A stretch of 64,000 nucleotides of DNA from Siphonodentalium dalli (Eukaryota > Mollusca > Scaphopoda > Gadilida > Siphonodentaliidae), in the NCBI GenBank assembly GCA_032622095.1, contig CP136066.1, forward strand, positions 98,105,319 to 98,169,318. The letters run 5' to 3'. The notes under the pieces are model-generated. The model was not told the DNA's origin. It saw nothing but the letters and a program-made list of their open reading frames with translations, and did no database searches. Both the position numbers and the translations under genes were made by a program. This document shows, one piece after another, positions 1-12,731 of the stretch (positions are counted from its first letter, which is position 1; the number at the start of each line of letters is the position of its first letter).

Positions 1-720
1 TGGCCTGTAGGGTGTGAGGTACACAGTTATCAGAAATTCCAACAAGAGCATCGCTAGGGCGTGGCAAAATACGCCCTTTAGCTATTTCGAATTGTACTAC
101 CGCAAAATAAAATAATACTTTAGGCTTACATTTGAAGAATATCTGATATACCACTAATTTCAATGCCAAAATGCGGTCAAATTCTAAGTCGAAAAATAAT
201 TAGACAGAACCTATATTCGAACTTGGCCTGTAGTTTTAGCCGGGAAATACACATACCAGCTTTGGTTCAGATCAAGTTATCGATCGGAAACCGAAATGTT
301 ATGAAATTGGTCAAATTCTAAGTCGAAAAAGGGTTGTAACTCACATTAAAATAACTGGACGGAACCCATATTCGAACTTGGCCACTTGGCCTGTATCGTT
401 AGCTGGGAAATACACATACCAATTTTGGTGCAGATCAAATAATCCAAATTGGAGTTAACGGTCAGAAACCAAAAATATTAACAGACAGTCAAATTCTAAG
501 TCGAAAAAGGGCCGTAACTCAAGTAAAAATAATTAGATGGAACCTATATTCGAACTTGGTCTGTATCTTTTGCTGGGAAATACACATACCAACTTTGGTT
601 CAGATCAAATAATCCAAACTGGAGTTATCGATCGGAAACCAAAAATGTTAATGGACGGACGGACGGTACGACAGACAGACGGACGGACAGATGGATGGAC
701 AGACGGACAGCCAGTCTGAT
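1..720 (+). repeat. Three tandem units of a dispersed repeat with a GGAC-rich tail
   Basis: Units begin near 175, 310 and 488, each with gtcaaattctaagtcg. They share blocks such as tatattcgaacttgg, gggaaatacacatacca and ggttcagatcaa. The last unit runs into a short GGAC/ACAG microsatellite at about 653-715. The same family recurs at about 3540-4015, 8500-8720 and 19970-20180, each ending in GGAC-like runs. Repeats of this style are common in marine invertebrate genomes. The short reading frames inside are by-products of the repeat. Bases 1-174 hold nothing recognisable. Confidence 0.75.
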
Positions 721-1529
721 TACATAATACGACCTTTTTTCAAAAAGGGCGTATAAAAATGTTGGCATTGAATGAGTTACGGTAATCATAATATTGGTAA
801 ACTGTAAACACTACTGCACTACTCAATCTGCACACAATGAAAATTGTCAGATTGTGACATCAGGGTCAGGATCAATTATCGTAAATTATTCACTGGGAAG
901 TTCTCTGTAGTTCTGTCGATATCACTATATACATGTATATATCCCCAGAAATTTGATACCTCTATAATTACTCACAGAACATGTATGCTACAGCTTTAAC
1001 AAGACATACTACTCTACTAATTATCTAATGCATAAATTTATTGGCCAAGTTGGCAAAGAAATCATTGGACTAACAGCATAAAACGATAGCCTGCATCGAA
1101 ACCTCCAAGAAACAAAAGACCCTGGTCCTAAATTCGCCATGAAACGTCTTAATTTCACTTTAAATTTTCGCTCCTCAGAGAAATTTTCTATAAAATGCAA
1201 ATTCTGTTCTGATGACAAAAGCTTACAACGAGTTGCGGTAAAAATCGATTAGGTTTTGAATTTGGGATTAGAATTTTCAACATTGTTTCTCTTTATCATA
1301 TTTTATGGATGTTAGTGATGAAGAGTAATATCTAAAGAAGGGGTAGTGATATCAACACATTTTATATTTCGAAAAATGGTTTTTTGAGGCCATTTCCCCC
1401 AAACTTCGTGTTATTTTCTCGAGAATTCAGCTGAGACCCTTCAAAAAATAATAATATTAAATTAAAAAAAAAAGTTTTCTGACCCCTGTGAAGGTCACCT
1501 GTCATAGGTGACAACTAGCTTAAAATCTA
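721..1529. other. No gene recognised (probable intron of the aminopeptidase gene)
   Basis: This AT-rich stretch lies downstream of aminopeptidase exon 2 in the gene's minus-strand direction, so it is probably intron 2. A 65-codon minus-strand frame at 1021-1218 has no recognisable domain and does not look like the next M1 aminopeptidase exon. No match to the block expected after exon 2 was found here, so that exon is probably beyond the left edge. Confidence 0.5.
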
Positions 1530-1748
1530 CAGTAATGCCCTAAATAATCGACTCTTTGACCACAGATGAATTATGGGTGATTTTTCAGGATTTAGTCGGA
1601 TATATGGCTTGTTGCCATTCATCGGAAAGCTCTCAGTGAGAGCTTTCCAATGAATGGCAACAAGCCATATATTTCAGACTAAATCCTGAAAAATTACCCT
1701 TAATTCTGCTGTGGTTACTTAAGGAGTCGATTATTTAGGGGATTATTG
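1530..1748. mobile_element. Tc1/mariner-type MITE, 219 bp hairpin
   Basis: The left end CAGTAATGCCC is preceded by TA, and the right end is a slightly diverged inverted copy followed by TA. Almost the whole element folds back on itself about a centre near 1634, with arms of roughly 100 nt. It belongs to the same family as 17216-17296 and the three copies at 40288-40765. CAGT termini and TA target duplications are typical of Tc1/mariner. No transposase is present. Confidence 0.8.
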
Positions 1749-1823
1749 TACATGTCAGTGATGTCACCCAAAAACAGTGACCCGTAAACATTTTGAGTCC
1801 TTGTGAAGCCTGTTTATACATAC

Positions 1824-2484
1824 CCTTGCTCTCCATTCCCTCGAGTATACTTGGATTTGTAGAATCCTGAGAGTGATGAATCAAGAGCCCCAGTAAAACC
1901 TATGTCAATATGCAGGAGCTCTTTTGGGTCCACAGTTCTTTTTAGGCCGATATACAACTGTTCATTATCTGGATATAATAGAAGCTCACTCGCTATATTG
2001 TCACTTTTTATGTTATGATCGTCTTTACCATGCACCTTGAAATTATCGGAAATATTCAAGTCTTTCGAGTGAAGAACTATAAAATCTGTTGGAGTAATCA
2101 CTTCCACAGTGATTTCCACGGTCCCACGGAAGACAGACTCAGTCAAATTGGGATGCAAGAATATCCCGTAGGTTTGTGGCACCACACTCTTTGGTAACCG
2201 GATGTTCCGCCAAGGAAACGGCTTCCCATTTTTGGCAATATACGACTGAGTTTTTGTTTTATTTTCATTTTCATTCTTAATGATTTTGTTATTATTCTTT
2301 TCAGTTTCCTTTCCGCAAGGTGCAGAACCTCTCCCTCCGGCAAGTGCAGCAAAAGCAGCCGTTGCCACGATAACAATTCCGACAAACACAGTGATAAGAA
2401 TAGCCTTCTGTTGACTACACACAAGCTGCCTACATCTTTGTGGTATACTTGGCTCATAAACTGACTTCTTATTCCTACCATCAC
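1824..2484 (-). CDS. M1 aminopeptidase, LNPEP/ERAP-like, exon 2 (partial gene)
   Basis: This exon encodes residues 14-233 of a type II membrane zinc aminopeptidase, a family that removes N-terminal residues from peptides at the cell surface or in vesicle or ER lumen. Visible in order are a short cytoplasmic tail, one membrane segment (about residues 41-62, Ala/Val/Ile-rich), a polar Asn/Lys-rich linker, and the start of the N-terminal beta domain. That domain carries FPWRNIRLPKSVVPQTYG and LHPNLT, the family signature of LNPEP and ERAP proteins. NLT and NIS are possible N-glycosylation sites. The exon is bounded by an acceptor ending tttcag and a donor GTATGT. It opens with two bases completing a codon and closes with two bases of the next. 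The GAMEN and HExxH catalytic motifs would lie in exons off the left edge. LNPEP/ERAP is more likely than ANPEP or TRHDE, but orthology is not settled. Confidence 0.9.
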
Positions 2485-2689
2485 CTGAAATGATAGAACA
2501 CAGTCATATTTCAAACTTCCCATTATCCTTCGACTGCTGAAAGAATTTCCCCACTCTGTTATTTAAGAAATAACTCTTGTTTCTATTATATTTATGCAGT
2601 TATACATGTATCAATAAAGTGACTGGGCCAACTTGAAATATTTAACGAACCCCGAACCAAAGAAGCATCAAACACTAGGTGGTACATAG

Positions 2690-2830
2690 TCTGGTGACGA
2701 GGGCAATCTGTTTCCAGATCTGTGATGACGAGGGCCGGAGACAACTCGCCCAACAGTAAATTCGGGCCGACTTTGGGCCGACTTGACTTACGTGTCTGGG
2801 CCGACTTGTCTCAGGTGGATGACCATATAA
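2690..2830. repeat. GGGCCGA/TTGTCT repeat, inverted copy at 12050-12130
   Basis: Several gggccga and ttgtct motifs are packed together. The segment around gacttgtctcaggtggatg reappears in reverse complement near 12055-12075, next to a similar gccccgagttgtct cluster. It looks like fragments of one dispersed element in opposite orientations. Confidence 0.45.
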
Positions 2831-2981
2831 TAGTTCATATGTTTTTATGAATTTTTTTATTTGTATTTATAACAAATTATATTAAATTATCCTGATGTTT
2901 ATTATCACTTCAATATAATCCAGGTGTCACATTGTTTGAGGGAATAAAAAGACTTTGTAGATGAGACAGTATTTTTACAGC

Positions 2982-3044
2982 AAAATGTTGCATAAACACA
3001 ATTAAATGCTTTAAAAGCATTTAATTGTGTTTATGCAACATTTT
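2982..3044. repeat. Perfect 63-nt palindrome
   Basis: Two 31-nt arms beginning aaaatgttgcataaacac are exact reverse complements about a single central base. The left arm's start is echoed just downstream (gcaaaatgtta, aaacacaatta at about 3070-3105), suggesting the fold-back grew from a local repeat. Confidence 0.85.
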
Positions 3045-3539
3045 GAATAGCTCCGACAGTGTTTTTATGGCAAAATGTTATACATACATATAAACACAAT
3101 TAATTATCATTTGACAGTGTTTTTATGGATAGGCCCATTAGGTCTTAACAGGACTCAGAGTGACATGGCTTCAATTATGAACCTCTGGTGGAGAGTATTC
3201 AGTCATAAATAACATGGAAAGACACACATACCCCCACATACATAATAACACCCAGTCCCGACATCAGCTGCCCTATCCTAACAAGAGGTGTGCACTCGCG
3301 TGCTAGCATACCCCCACCGTGGCAAATTCAACCCGCATTATCGGTAAACAAAAAAGATTTTTAACTTTAAAGAAATATTTGGATTAATAATATCGATATG
3401 GTGTCGCATGAAGCTTGTATGAAAAAAAAAATATATATTCAAATTGGTTCATATTTGTTCGAATGATTGCAGAAACCCAAAAAAGGGTAGAAAATGAAAC
3501 GCAATCTTAGCATCTAAGATGGCTTTTGTCGAGTTTTTT

Positions 3540-4015
3540 GTCAGTCAAATCAAACTTTTGCTAAGAAGGCACACTCAAGGGAAAAAAGCATCCACAAAAA
3601 ATAAGTCAAAATAAGTCGAAAATGAAGTGTAATGTTAGGAAAAACAATCCGAGCCAACCCTGAGCCGCATCATGTAGAGAGGGTGTTGTGAGAAGCATGT
3701 ATACCAAAGTTTATTGAAATCGGTTCATATTTGTTAAAGTTATTAAGTCGGACAAAATTTTCTTAGTCAAAATAAGTCGAAAAGTAAGGCGTAACTTAAA
3801 AAAAGAAAGTCGGACCGCACCGCAATTAGCATCATGTGGAGAGGCGGTCCTAAGGAGATTGCATACAAAAAATTACTGAAATCGGTTATGAGGTCGGACG
3901 GATGACCGGACGGATGGACACACGGAGGGAGAAAGTGTGACGGACAGACTGCGAAAGTGTGACGGACAGACGCAGTCAATCCAGTATACCCCCCATTTTC
4001 TTCGAAAGTGGGGGT
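3540..4015 (+). repeat. Dispersed repeat with GGAC tail and terminal hairpin
   Basis: Two related units (about 3600-3740 and 3765-3890) share aaaataagtcgaaaa, gagccgcatcatgt-like and atcggttcatat blocks. They are followed by cggacggatgaccggacgg repeats and a closing hairpin ataccccccattttc / gaaagtgggggtat. The frames seen on both strands are not believed to be genes. Confidence 0.7.
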
Positions 4016-4569
4016 ATAATAATAACACAACAAGGGGTCTGCACTATAAAACTGTTGCACTTGTATACAATTTCCTAGTGCGCGGGACAGTTATTTATGA
4101 GCTTATCAGTCTACGTCTGTGCGCTACAGTACCCGCAAAAGAAGCCATTTATAAATTGCATGCTTGCTCGTCCAACTGTACCTTAGTAGTGTTCTATAGT
4201 TTCGTTAGACTCGAATCGGGCAGTTGTAGGCATACATGATGATGAGCATGGATGTTCAGCGAATCACTGGATTGCTTCTTGCTGCGGTGGCATGCACCAT
4301 ACATGTTGGGCACCTATAGATATGAATTTATCCACAAACCTTAAATATCTTCAGCAGCAACACAACATAACCAATGTGGATTGTTGGAGAGGACTGACAG
4401 CCCTTTCAAATCTTCCCAGGTCTCACACCCAAACTCCAAACTGCGGTTCTTTAGTCATAATTTCATAATGTATTACTGCATTCATCATAACAAGGAGACC
4501 AACAACTTCAACAGACTAAAGCCATTGTTTCTTAGCCATGCTATATATTTTTATTCATGTTTTTATCTG

Positions 4570-5345
4570 TTAATTATAAGGCCAAAATAAATTAAGTGTG
4601 TGTTTCCAGTACCCGCCCCAATCTAAGATGCCGCGCCCAAAATCATTTTATTGATTTTGACCCTTTCCGTCAATAAACATTTATTAAAAAAGTTTAGTCA
4701 TGTAGTATACTGCACACTGCTATACTATTTTCCAAATAATGATATCACAAGTGTCCGATCATGCCACCTAATGTAATTAAATAGTTTCTGTCCATTTAGT
4801 TGGCAAGCCGACAGCCCTTTTTTTTGAGTGTTCAAACCAAATGACTTCCTTTTCCAATTTTGGATTTTTATTGATGATAAGGCCCAAAAAAAAATATACC
4901 TGTGTTTCTGGTGACATACAAGAAAAAAATAGGGATGGGCGGGTGGCTTTTCATTTTATTTTATTTTTTCATTTTATTTTCAACTTTGCTCAAAATAAAT
5001 ATGAATACCCCCCTCCCGGACTTCTTCTCCTTGTTTGTAATATACTATAAAATAATAAAACTAAGTACATAATATTAGAATATACATGTAATTTATTGTT
5101 TGACTGAATAAAACATGAAAAAATTAATTTGATTCAGCTGTGACCTAACTGAAGTGTGGTATAATTTCCGGTTTAACAGTACACAACACAATGTGTCTAT
5201 TTTTAAAAAAATGAATCAGTTTACAAGGAAAATCAAATTGGATGCGTACTAATTTAGCAAAATCAATAAAATGAAAATGGTCGGTGGCGCTGGAATAGGG
5301 GCGGGTCACCAGAAACACAGGTTTTTGTTTTATTTTGGTCTAAAC
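4570..5345. repeat. Foldback repeat with inverted arms
   Basis: The block gtgtttccagtacccgcccc with aatcattttattgatttt at about 4575-4665 recurs in inverted form at about 5250-5340 (ggggcgggtcaccagaaaca). A third, direct fragment lies at about 4876-4980. The middle is AT-rich and without a gene. Confidence 0.6.
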
Positions 5346-8280
5346 ATGTTCTCATCAAAATGTCTTCGGGCATCACAAAGAGACGATGTTAGTTGTAACA
5401 AATAACATAGTTATAGTCTCCTGATTGTCATAAATTGTAAAATCTAAGACCAATTTCCAAAATGTGACAAAATCAGACAAAGACATTGTGCATAACCTAT
5501 TTTTTATTCACATGGTTTGTGCTTAACTTAAGTAACCCATATGTTAACAGAATAGTTACTCAAAGATAATAATTTTGAACCTCTCAAATTGAGCAATAAT
5601 TAAGATGAGAATTAATCAATGACAGCGAGACATAATTGTAAAGAAATGTGGCTTGGCGCAATCTGTTTTTCATTCAAGGCATTTTTGTTCAACATGTAGG
5701 TAACCTCCAGGGGAACTGAATGGTAATTCACCTCAAATTTGCAGATGTGGTCTGTTTGATTTAACATTAATACATAATGTATATCTTGTCGTTGAATATG
5801 TCAAATCAAAAATACTACATGTGGTAGTCAACTCATCCCAATAGTTCTTTTCTTTTGGTATACTACTCCCACATGGTGAACGATAAGCCATGCATTATTT
5901 ATATATTATAATATATATGTAAGGCTGGTTTACAGCTATGATAGATAAACTTGTGAGCAGTGAAGAGAAAAACAAACATTTGTGTGCACTATCATCACAC
6001 TCAATTTCATAAACATAAAAACTTAAAAAGCAGACCAGATCCCATTTATTTCCATTTATGGTCTCCGGTGCCATTCTGTCACATGACCGGCCATACAATG
6101 CTACAACATATTTGGAACTTCGCTATTCTATTCAGCTGATCTATTTGTAAATATTGCTTTGATATACTGTTGCATGTACAATGTATGCAGTATATCATTT
6201 TCTCTGTTACTGATGTCTGACTACATGTACCTGACTTCACAACAGCTCATTATGTATGTTCCGTTGTTAGTTAACAATGAAAAATAAAAAATTGCACCCC
6301 AATATTTTTGGACCCATTTAGGCCATTCAACAGAGATTCCTTGTTTCTAATCAGACATTTCTGAGAATGGAGTGGGATGGCGTTTTGTTTTTTGTATTGT
6401 AACTTCAAAGTCCACTCATAGTAAATTTAGACAATCACCTTTATGTCATTCAGATGTGTATATGTGGTTAAAATTGGAACATTGGTCAGAAGTTAATTTG
6501 AGATGATTACCATGGGATTTAAATTATTCACTGGCCCTCCCAGAGTATGATATGAATATTAATGATAGTGCACATTGAACTGCAGAAATCATGGCCAATA
6601 TTAACGAGAGGCCGATCACGATCGGCAGATGTTAACCCATCCCTTGGCGATAGTAAATTACTATGATCGGAATCATAAATGAGAGTTTTGATGTTGAATT
6701 ATAGAGTATACTGTTATGTACTATTATAGACAAATGTACATAACATAAATTATTGGAATTTATGAGTCACTCGCATGAATATAAGAGAATGCACTGGTAC
6801 AGGATCTGTAATGCTGCACCACCACAGCCTTGGGTTAAATCAGTCCTTCGAATTTGGAAAACGTAGGTGCGCGATATATCGCTCGGAGCTTTTGGGATTT
6901 GCGCGCGCCTTTTTTGAGGGAGCACAATTCAAATTATCATCGATGAAATGATTACTGAATAAATACAAACTCAAGTATAATGATACACACGTATAATTCC
7001 AAGTGTGGCAACAGAAACAGAAATAAAAACATGTTTATATTATACAATAGTCCACATGATAATAACATCAACAATCCCGGTGAATCTGATCACGGTAATT
7101 AGTCGACTTCCGCCTCTGAGAGCGCATGCTCATCAGACTCGATTAAAGCTTCAAACTCGGAAGTGGAATCCGAATCGCTACCGGAATCAGATTGCCAGGG
7201 AGCAAACTACTTTTAAAATTTTGATTAGTATATAGCTAGTCAATTATTGTAATTGAATAGCATCCATTCCGAATTGAATAGCTATTTTTATGGGCCTAAT
7301 ATCTCGGTGAATTAAAAGTAATAATGTCACACCTGTGAATTACGTCCCAGTGAGCACACGCGACAGCTTGTCTGGGACTAATTTGTCACATATTATCTTT
7401 AGAATTAGCGCTTTTAAGATTGCACACTTTTGCCCTTTTAGGCAGTGTCACCATCACTATCCGACATGAATGATGATACAGTATAAACCCTAATCTAATA
7501 TTCAAATGAATCGGCGAATCCCGCATGCCGAAACATCAAACGAGGCCGCCAATGAATTGACACGCTTTTTGCGGGAACTCGCACGTGCAGCAGTTGTGAT
7601 GAGGTGTCACCCCAATCATTGAGTGCGAAAGACGCCGCTTTGATCTTTGTTACCAGGTTCGTAATCAACGTCATCCCTGCTGAGAAAGATACATGGTGAA
7701 TAGTCTTGTCGGCGTTTAACCATTGCTGTGTTGTTTGTTAAAATCTCGTTCACTGGTTGCAATTTCCGAGGCGCGCATTTGAAATTTTCGGCGTACGCAT
7801 TTAATAACTCGCTGGTTTTTAGATCCGCGCGCGACAAGGCGCGCAAGCGCAATTGCGCGCCTCAAAATCGAAGGACTGGTTAAATGTGAAAAAGGTGACC
7901 TGGACATGGAATATTTGGGTTAAGAGAGTCAAATTTAAGTTTACAAGGATAGTGTATCAAATTCTACCAACACCCATCAAGATAAAGACACCTCACTGCT
8001 GACCCATTAATATCAATTAGATAGCAGAGCTGTCAACAAATCAGAGATTGTTTATATTGATGCTGGCATCTCTGTTAAACCAATAACATTTATAATGACC
8101 TCAGGCCATCTGTCGAGTGATATACTCAATGATATACATAGCTTTCTTTATTTGCACATTGGCATAAGAGACATCAGAAAATAAAATCGCCTTATCAATA
8201 GCTAAGTAGTCCAAAGGCATTGGATAGAAATGTTGAATTGGGTTTAAAGTTGCTCCAAACAAATTTACCAGTACATAACA
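5346..8280. other. No gene recognised (intronic)
   Basis: This AT-rich intron sequence has only short, unsupported frames on both strands. A small CpG-containing patch at about 7500-7860 has repeated GCGCGC strings. A relic near 6765-6800 (cgcatgaatataagagaatgc) resembles the subterminal hairpin of the element at 44202-44664. Confidence 0.5.
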
Positions 8281-8770
8281 CAAGATTATGGACCGATTTA
8301 AACCAAATTTGGTGTGGTGACTCGGGGTACCCTTGGCAGAGTTATAATGGTGTTAGTTTTTCAAATTTTGTTAACTTAATTTTAATTTTTTTTTAATTAT
8401 TCAAACAAAAAATATTTTATTATATATTTTTTTTATTTATTAATTCATATTCATTTTTTTTTTTAAATTGAGCAAGGATTTCAATCTAAAAAAAAAATTC
8501 TTTTTGTTTTGAGTGAATATATTTTTTCGAAAAAGGGCCATAACTCAGTTAAATATAGTCGAATCAATCCCATATTCGAACTAGATCTGTCTTTTATGCT
8601 GAGAAATTCATATACAAAATTTGGTTCAGATAGAAAATGTTCGAGTTATCGCACCATGCGTAAAGTGTCTACAGACAGACAGAGACAGACGGACTGACGG
8701 ACGGACCAACGACGAGTGGTCAATCCGGACAACGACACTATGTTTACCATACTATGGTATGGGTAAACAT
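8281..8770 (+). repeat. Dispersed repeat copy with GACA/GGAC tail and hairpin end
   Basis: This carries the same blocks as the repeat at 1-720 (aaaaagggccataactc, catattcgaact, aaatttggttcagat). It ends in an acagacagacagagacagac run and a terminal hairpin at about 8740-8770 (gtttaccatac / gtatgggtaaac). Confidence 0.7.
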
Positions 8771-10244
8771 AAAAACGTTGTTAAATTATCAACAGGCACC
8801 GCCCCGGAGTCAATCTGTCAATTTGAGATCGATTCATAGCAATATAAAATTGATGTTCCTTAAGTTATAGGTCAGAAGTTACTGTTCTTTGTAATAATTA
8901 TGCCTTCTTATCTGTTGGCCAAGACAAAGCTTTTTGTTTGATATAAGAATAGGACTCCTCACAAAAGACATTATCCAATTTTTGCATGGTAGAATCAGTT
9001 TCAGTACATTCTTAAATCGGATTTACACAGTTCCAACTTCAATGTTTATTTGTTTCTATACATACATGTAGTACACACATTCTAACAAACTTTTGTTCTG
9101 ACAGCCAAGTATGCTTACCACTTTTAGTTGCTATACAAGTATATTCTATTGTAAAAAGACCCAACAACGGGTATAGGTATATCTTGGGTAATAAATTTGC
9201 ATATGCATGTACTATCATGATCTATGTGCATATCACGATAAACTAGGGGTGCCACGATTAATCGTAAACTGTTGATAAAGCCGATAATCAATTACCATTT
9301 CCGTCGTCGATTAATCTGCGTTATTTATTTCGACGTTGGAAAATGCCGGTTATTGCAGGGTTATTGTTGAATACCCTGATTGTTTTACACAGTTTAATCT
9401 ACAACCGAGGGGTTAACAACCTTTGATCATGTATCAAAGAGATTCCAACAACATGAGTACTTCTAATATATGTTGCAAACAGTCGGCAGTTCATTTGATG
9501 ATGCGACATGGTTACTCTTCGGGTCATTGTATATTCTTCAAATTGGCGGCACTGAAGCTTTGAACTTATGCCGATGTCGTTATATATTTCTACAAGAAAG
9601 TTGGCACTATGTCTGGAAATTGGCTGACTGTCAATGAACTGAATGCACTCGCCCTTGAATCTCATTGTACCAAAGGGGAGTTGATTGACATTCTCTCGAA
9701 ACCAGGGAACCTACAGCATTTTAATCAGTAATATTCTCCGCGGTGTCATTTGCAGCAACTATACTTTGCTTATATAAGTATACTTAGATGTTACTAGTAC
9801 AGGCTATCACTTATTGTGTGGTGACTGCTGAATGAAATTGACTATTATCAAATACTTTTAATATTTAAAACTTGTTCTGAGTCCTGAAATTTGTGGGCAA
9901 GGGCCCACCTTTGTGATTGGGATCCACCTCTGGAACTTTGCTGAAACTTATAGTTTATGTAACATTAGATTCCCTTTTTTAGGAACCACCGTCAGTCCGT
10001 CGTGCATTCCTAATTTTATATTGCTTATATGTTTCGCTATTAAATTAATCGCTATGTTCGTTCCAATGAACTCACAAATATTATAACCATGACATCGCTG
10101 AAAACTGTGTTTGTATTGAATACATTGTTCTCATTAGTCATTAACATAAAAATTACAACAGCCGATGTCTCAAACAAGCAGTGATTGCAGTTAACCCACA
10201 CCCATCCAATATGGCAATATACCAATAACTTGATATTGGAGGGC

Positions 10245-10390
10245 GTTATGGTTTATTAACGGCTCAACAGAAATGATCAACAGCTCGAGGGGTTCATTAA
10301 AGGCCCGAGATGAAGTCGAGGGCCGTTAATGGCCCAAGGGCTGTTAATCATTTCTGGAGGGCCGTTAATAAACCTAAGTCAACGCCCGAC
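10245..10390. repeat. Hairpin repeat with GGGCGTTATGG/AACGCCC ends
   Basis: The arms gggcgttatggtttattaac and gttaataaacctaagtcaac are imperfect reverse complements folding around 10312. Another copy of the end (gggcgttatggcttgtta) lies at about 10868, so this belongs to a local family. Confidence 0.65.
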
Positions 10391-10739
10391 AAAATCATGT
10401 TATTACTATTATTATCACTCTCTGAATGAAACCCAACTAGAACATAGATGAGTGAGTAAGCAGCAATATGTCAACTGAAATAATAACAATTCAAACCATG
10501 TGTCATCTGTTTGTTGTCAAACAAATTGTCACGCGACTAATTAATATTATTTACCATGAAAATAGGGCCATATCTAAGGAAAATTCAGTCCGAAATATAA
10601 TTTATTCCATTTGTTAGATAACACTTACTCACCTTGAATGTGTTGTTGGTCTGTTATTACATCTACTACAGTAAAATATCCGTTTTATTCGTAATAATAT
10701 ACTACTGTTTTAACAGAAATTAGGTTGCGTTTGATTAGA

Positions 10740-10859
10740 TTCCTAGCAAATCGCAACCCGGAAGCGGGCCATTAATATTGTTAACACATAACTTCCTGTT
10801 TCCTAGCAAATCGCAACCCGGAAGCGGGCCATTAATATTGTTAACGCATAACTTCCGGT
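10740..10859. repeat. 60-bp exact tandem duplication
   Basis: Two 60-bp copies start with tcctagcaaatcgcaacc at 10740 and 10800. They differ at only about two positions, so the duplication is recent. Confidence 0.85.
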
Positions 10860-10956
10860 TTGATGCCGGGCGTTATGGCTTGTTACCGTTCGGGTAAAAT
10901 ACTGTTAATCTACTAGAGAACACCCTCTAAAGTGGTAATAATATATGTTATTAATT

Positions 10957-11090
10957 GGTTGTTTCCATACTGGCCGAGTTATGAGGCCGAGGTCTGTCGT
11001 ATTGGCCTGAGGCCACAGGCCGAAGGCTAATACGACAGACCAAGTCTCATAACTCGGTCAATGTGGAAACAACAAATTAATAAGTATTTT
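10957..11090. repeat. Hairpin repeat, about 134 bp
   Basis: The arms ttgtttccatactggccgag and ctcggtcaatgtggaaacaa are imperfect reverse complements. A shorter inner hairpin (gtctgtcgtattggcc / ggctaatacgacagac) surrounds a central gaggccacaggcc. Confidence 0.75.
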
Positions 11091-12149
11091 ATTAATTAGC
11101 AACAATGGCAATAATTGTTTCACAGGATGAATATATTAACATAGATGTACCATTGTGTGTTTTATTAAATTAACAATTATTCCTGATTATTCCAGCAATT
11201 TTTATTCTTGTGAACTTTGTGAAGAACTTGCAGCGATTTCACAGTAATGTCAGTTTCCACTGGGAATGATTTTGACACAGATACATGTAGTTCATCCACG
11301 TACATGTATATTTACTCCCAAAAACAGTGACTGTCCGTAATTCATCCGAAATCAACTGCAATCTATCTTCCGTCGACCCAATATTCTTTGCCGGTAGAGC
11401 TAATAACGTATGACGTCATTTACGTTACCTTTACTTATTGGCCGCATTTTCTACTTATTGGCCGACTTTTTATTACTTATGACGCGGGCAACGTTCTACT
11501 TATTGCGACCGATAACCTATAGCTAATTAATATAGGCCATATTACGGAATACTTCCACTTTTGTTATTAATATTAGGTTCCGGTACGACTAATCGATAAT
11601 AATTGATTATTGACGACCGATTATCGATAAACAAAATCAATAATCGGGGCACATCTGTGATATAAAACACCAAAACCACATATTGTTACACCCTAGCATT
11701 TTAGCTACTGCTTGACCGATGTTTTGTCTTCGTGTATGTGCGATATAGATCATTTATAAAATGGGACGGGGGCGCTGATGAGAAACAAGGAATCTTTTTT
11801 GAATGGCCTTATACCAGAAACATGCATGCTTCACGTTATTTTGGCCTAATCGTTTATCTTGTCTTGTGATTTTTGCTTAATATCATTTATCTTTAAAACA
11901 TTTTCAATGATGATTTAATATCATGTCATAATCTTATTAAGTTCTTTTAATCAAGCGTCAAATTTATCGCTAAAACAAAATTAATACCGTATAAATATAA
12001 TTACCAAGGTTATTATGCCAATCACTCTAATCTTATGAAATTAATTAAGTTTCACACCTGAGACAAGTCATCCTGGAATTATGGCCGGGGCGAGTTGTCT
12101 TCGCCCCGAGTTGTCTTTGGCCTGAGCCGTCCCATTCCCTCTGTTTCTA

Positions 12150-12665
12150 TGCTAGCTGGCGCCACACCAATGTTTTATATCAAGGAATGGCAGCACTGTC
12201 AAAGTAACCCTAATGGGGTCCTTCTTGTAATGTTTTATACATACTGGTAGATGCATACCGTGTGCATTTCTGTATACATAAATGCACACCAGTCTCGAGT
12301 AGCACTTGTCACGTGACAGGGTCACTGTCGTAGTGTTTTCTACATAAATGCACACGTGAAAACATTGATATTTTTTGTAAGTTCATTTTCTTCCGTTCAT
12401 TGATCCAACAACCATGGAGTTCTTTCAGTCCCTGTTTAATACCGGTACTACTATCAATATGCGACTGATGATCAATTTGATTGCAGTTTCGTCATTGTGA
12501 TAAAACGATGCCTTTATCAGAAGTTCGGAAGAAAAATAGTCTGAATTGAAGCAGACGGCAATTATACGCGGCAACATTTCAATCTCTTGCCGACTGAGAG
12601 TGGTGTGCATTTATGTATACACAGTGTGCATTTATGTATAAAACGTTACAACAACGACCCCATTA
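12150..12665. repeat. Foldback element with GTGTGCATTTATGTA arms
   Basis: About 75 bp at 12217-12293 (ggggtccttcttgtaatg, tgcatttctgtatacata) is mirrored at 12598-12662 (gtatacacagtgtgcattta, acaacaacgacccc). An extra direct copy of acataaatgcacac lies near 12342. No gene is inside. Confidence 0.6.
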
Positions 12666-12731
12666 CTGCATTCGGCTAGCCAAAGGCAAAGTAATGAAAC
12701 CAGATTTGCTCATTTAGAATTTTAATTATTA

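Larger units (their letters stand above)
9246..11657. mobile_element. Possible old hAT-like element with degenerate ends
   Basis: The left end ggggtgccacgattaatcg, followed by gccgataatcaatt, is loosely mirrored at the right by ccgattatcgataa and aatcggggcac. CGATTAATCG-rich ends are typical of some hAT families. No clear 8-bp target duplication was found and no transposase domain was recognised; an 88-codon minus-strand frame at 9399-9665 is anonymous. Three separate hairpins or duplications occupy the inside, so it could instead be an assembly of unrelated fragments. Confidence 0.3.

Noticed and set aside
1021-1218. Possible exon 3 of the aminopeptidase gene
   Set aside because: The translation shows nothing resembling the expected block after exon 2 (TQFEP, then FPCFDEP), and no matching acceptor phase was seen.
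2143-2523. 126-codon minus-strand frame overlapping aminopeptidase exon 2
   Set aside because: It is an alternative frame of the exon. The frame with the M1 signature and correct splice phase is the real one.
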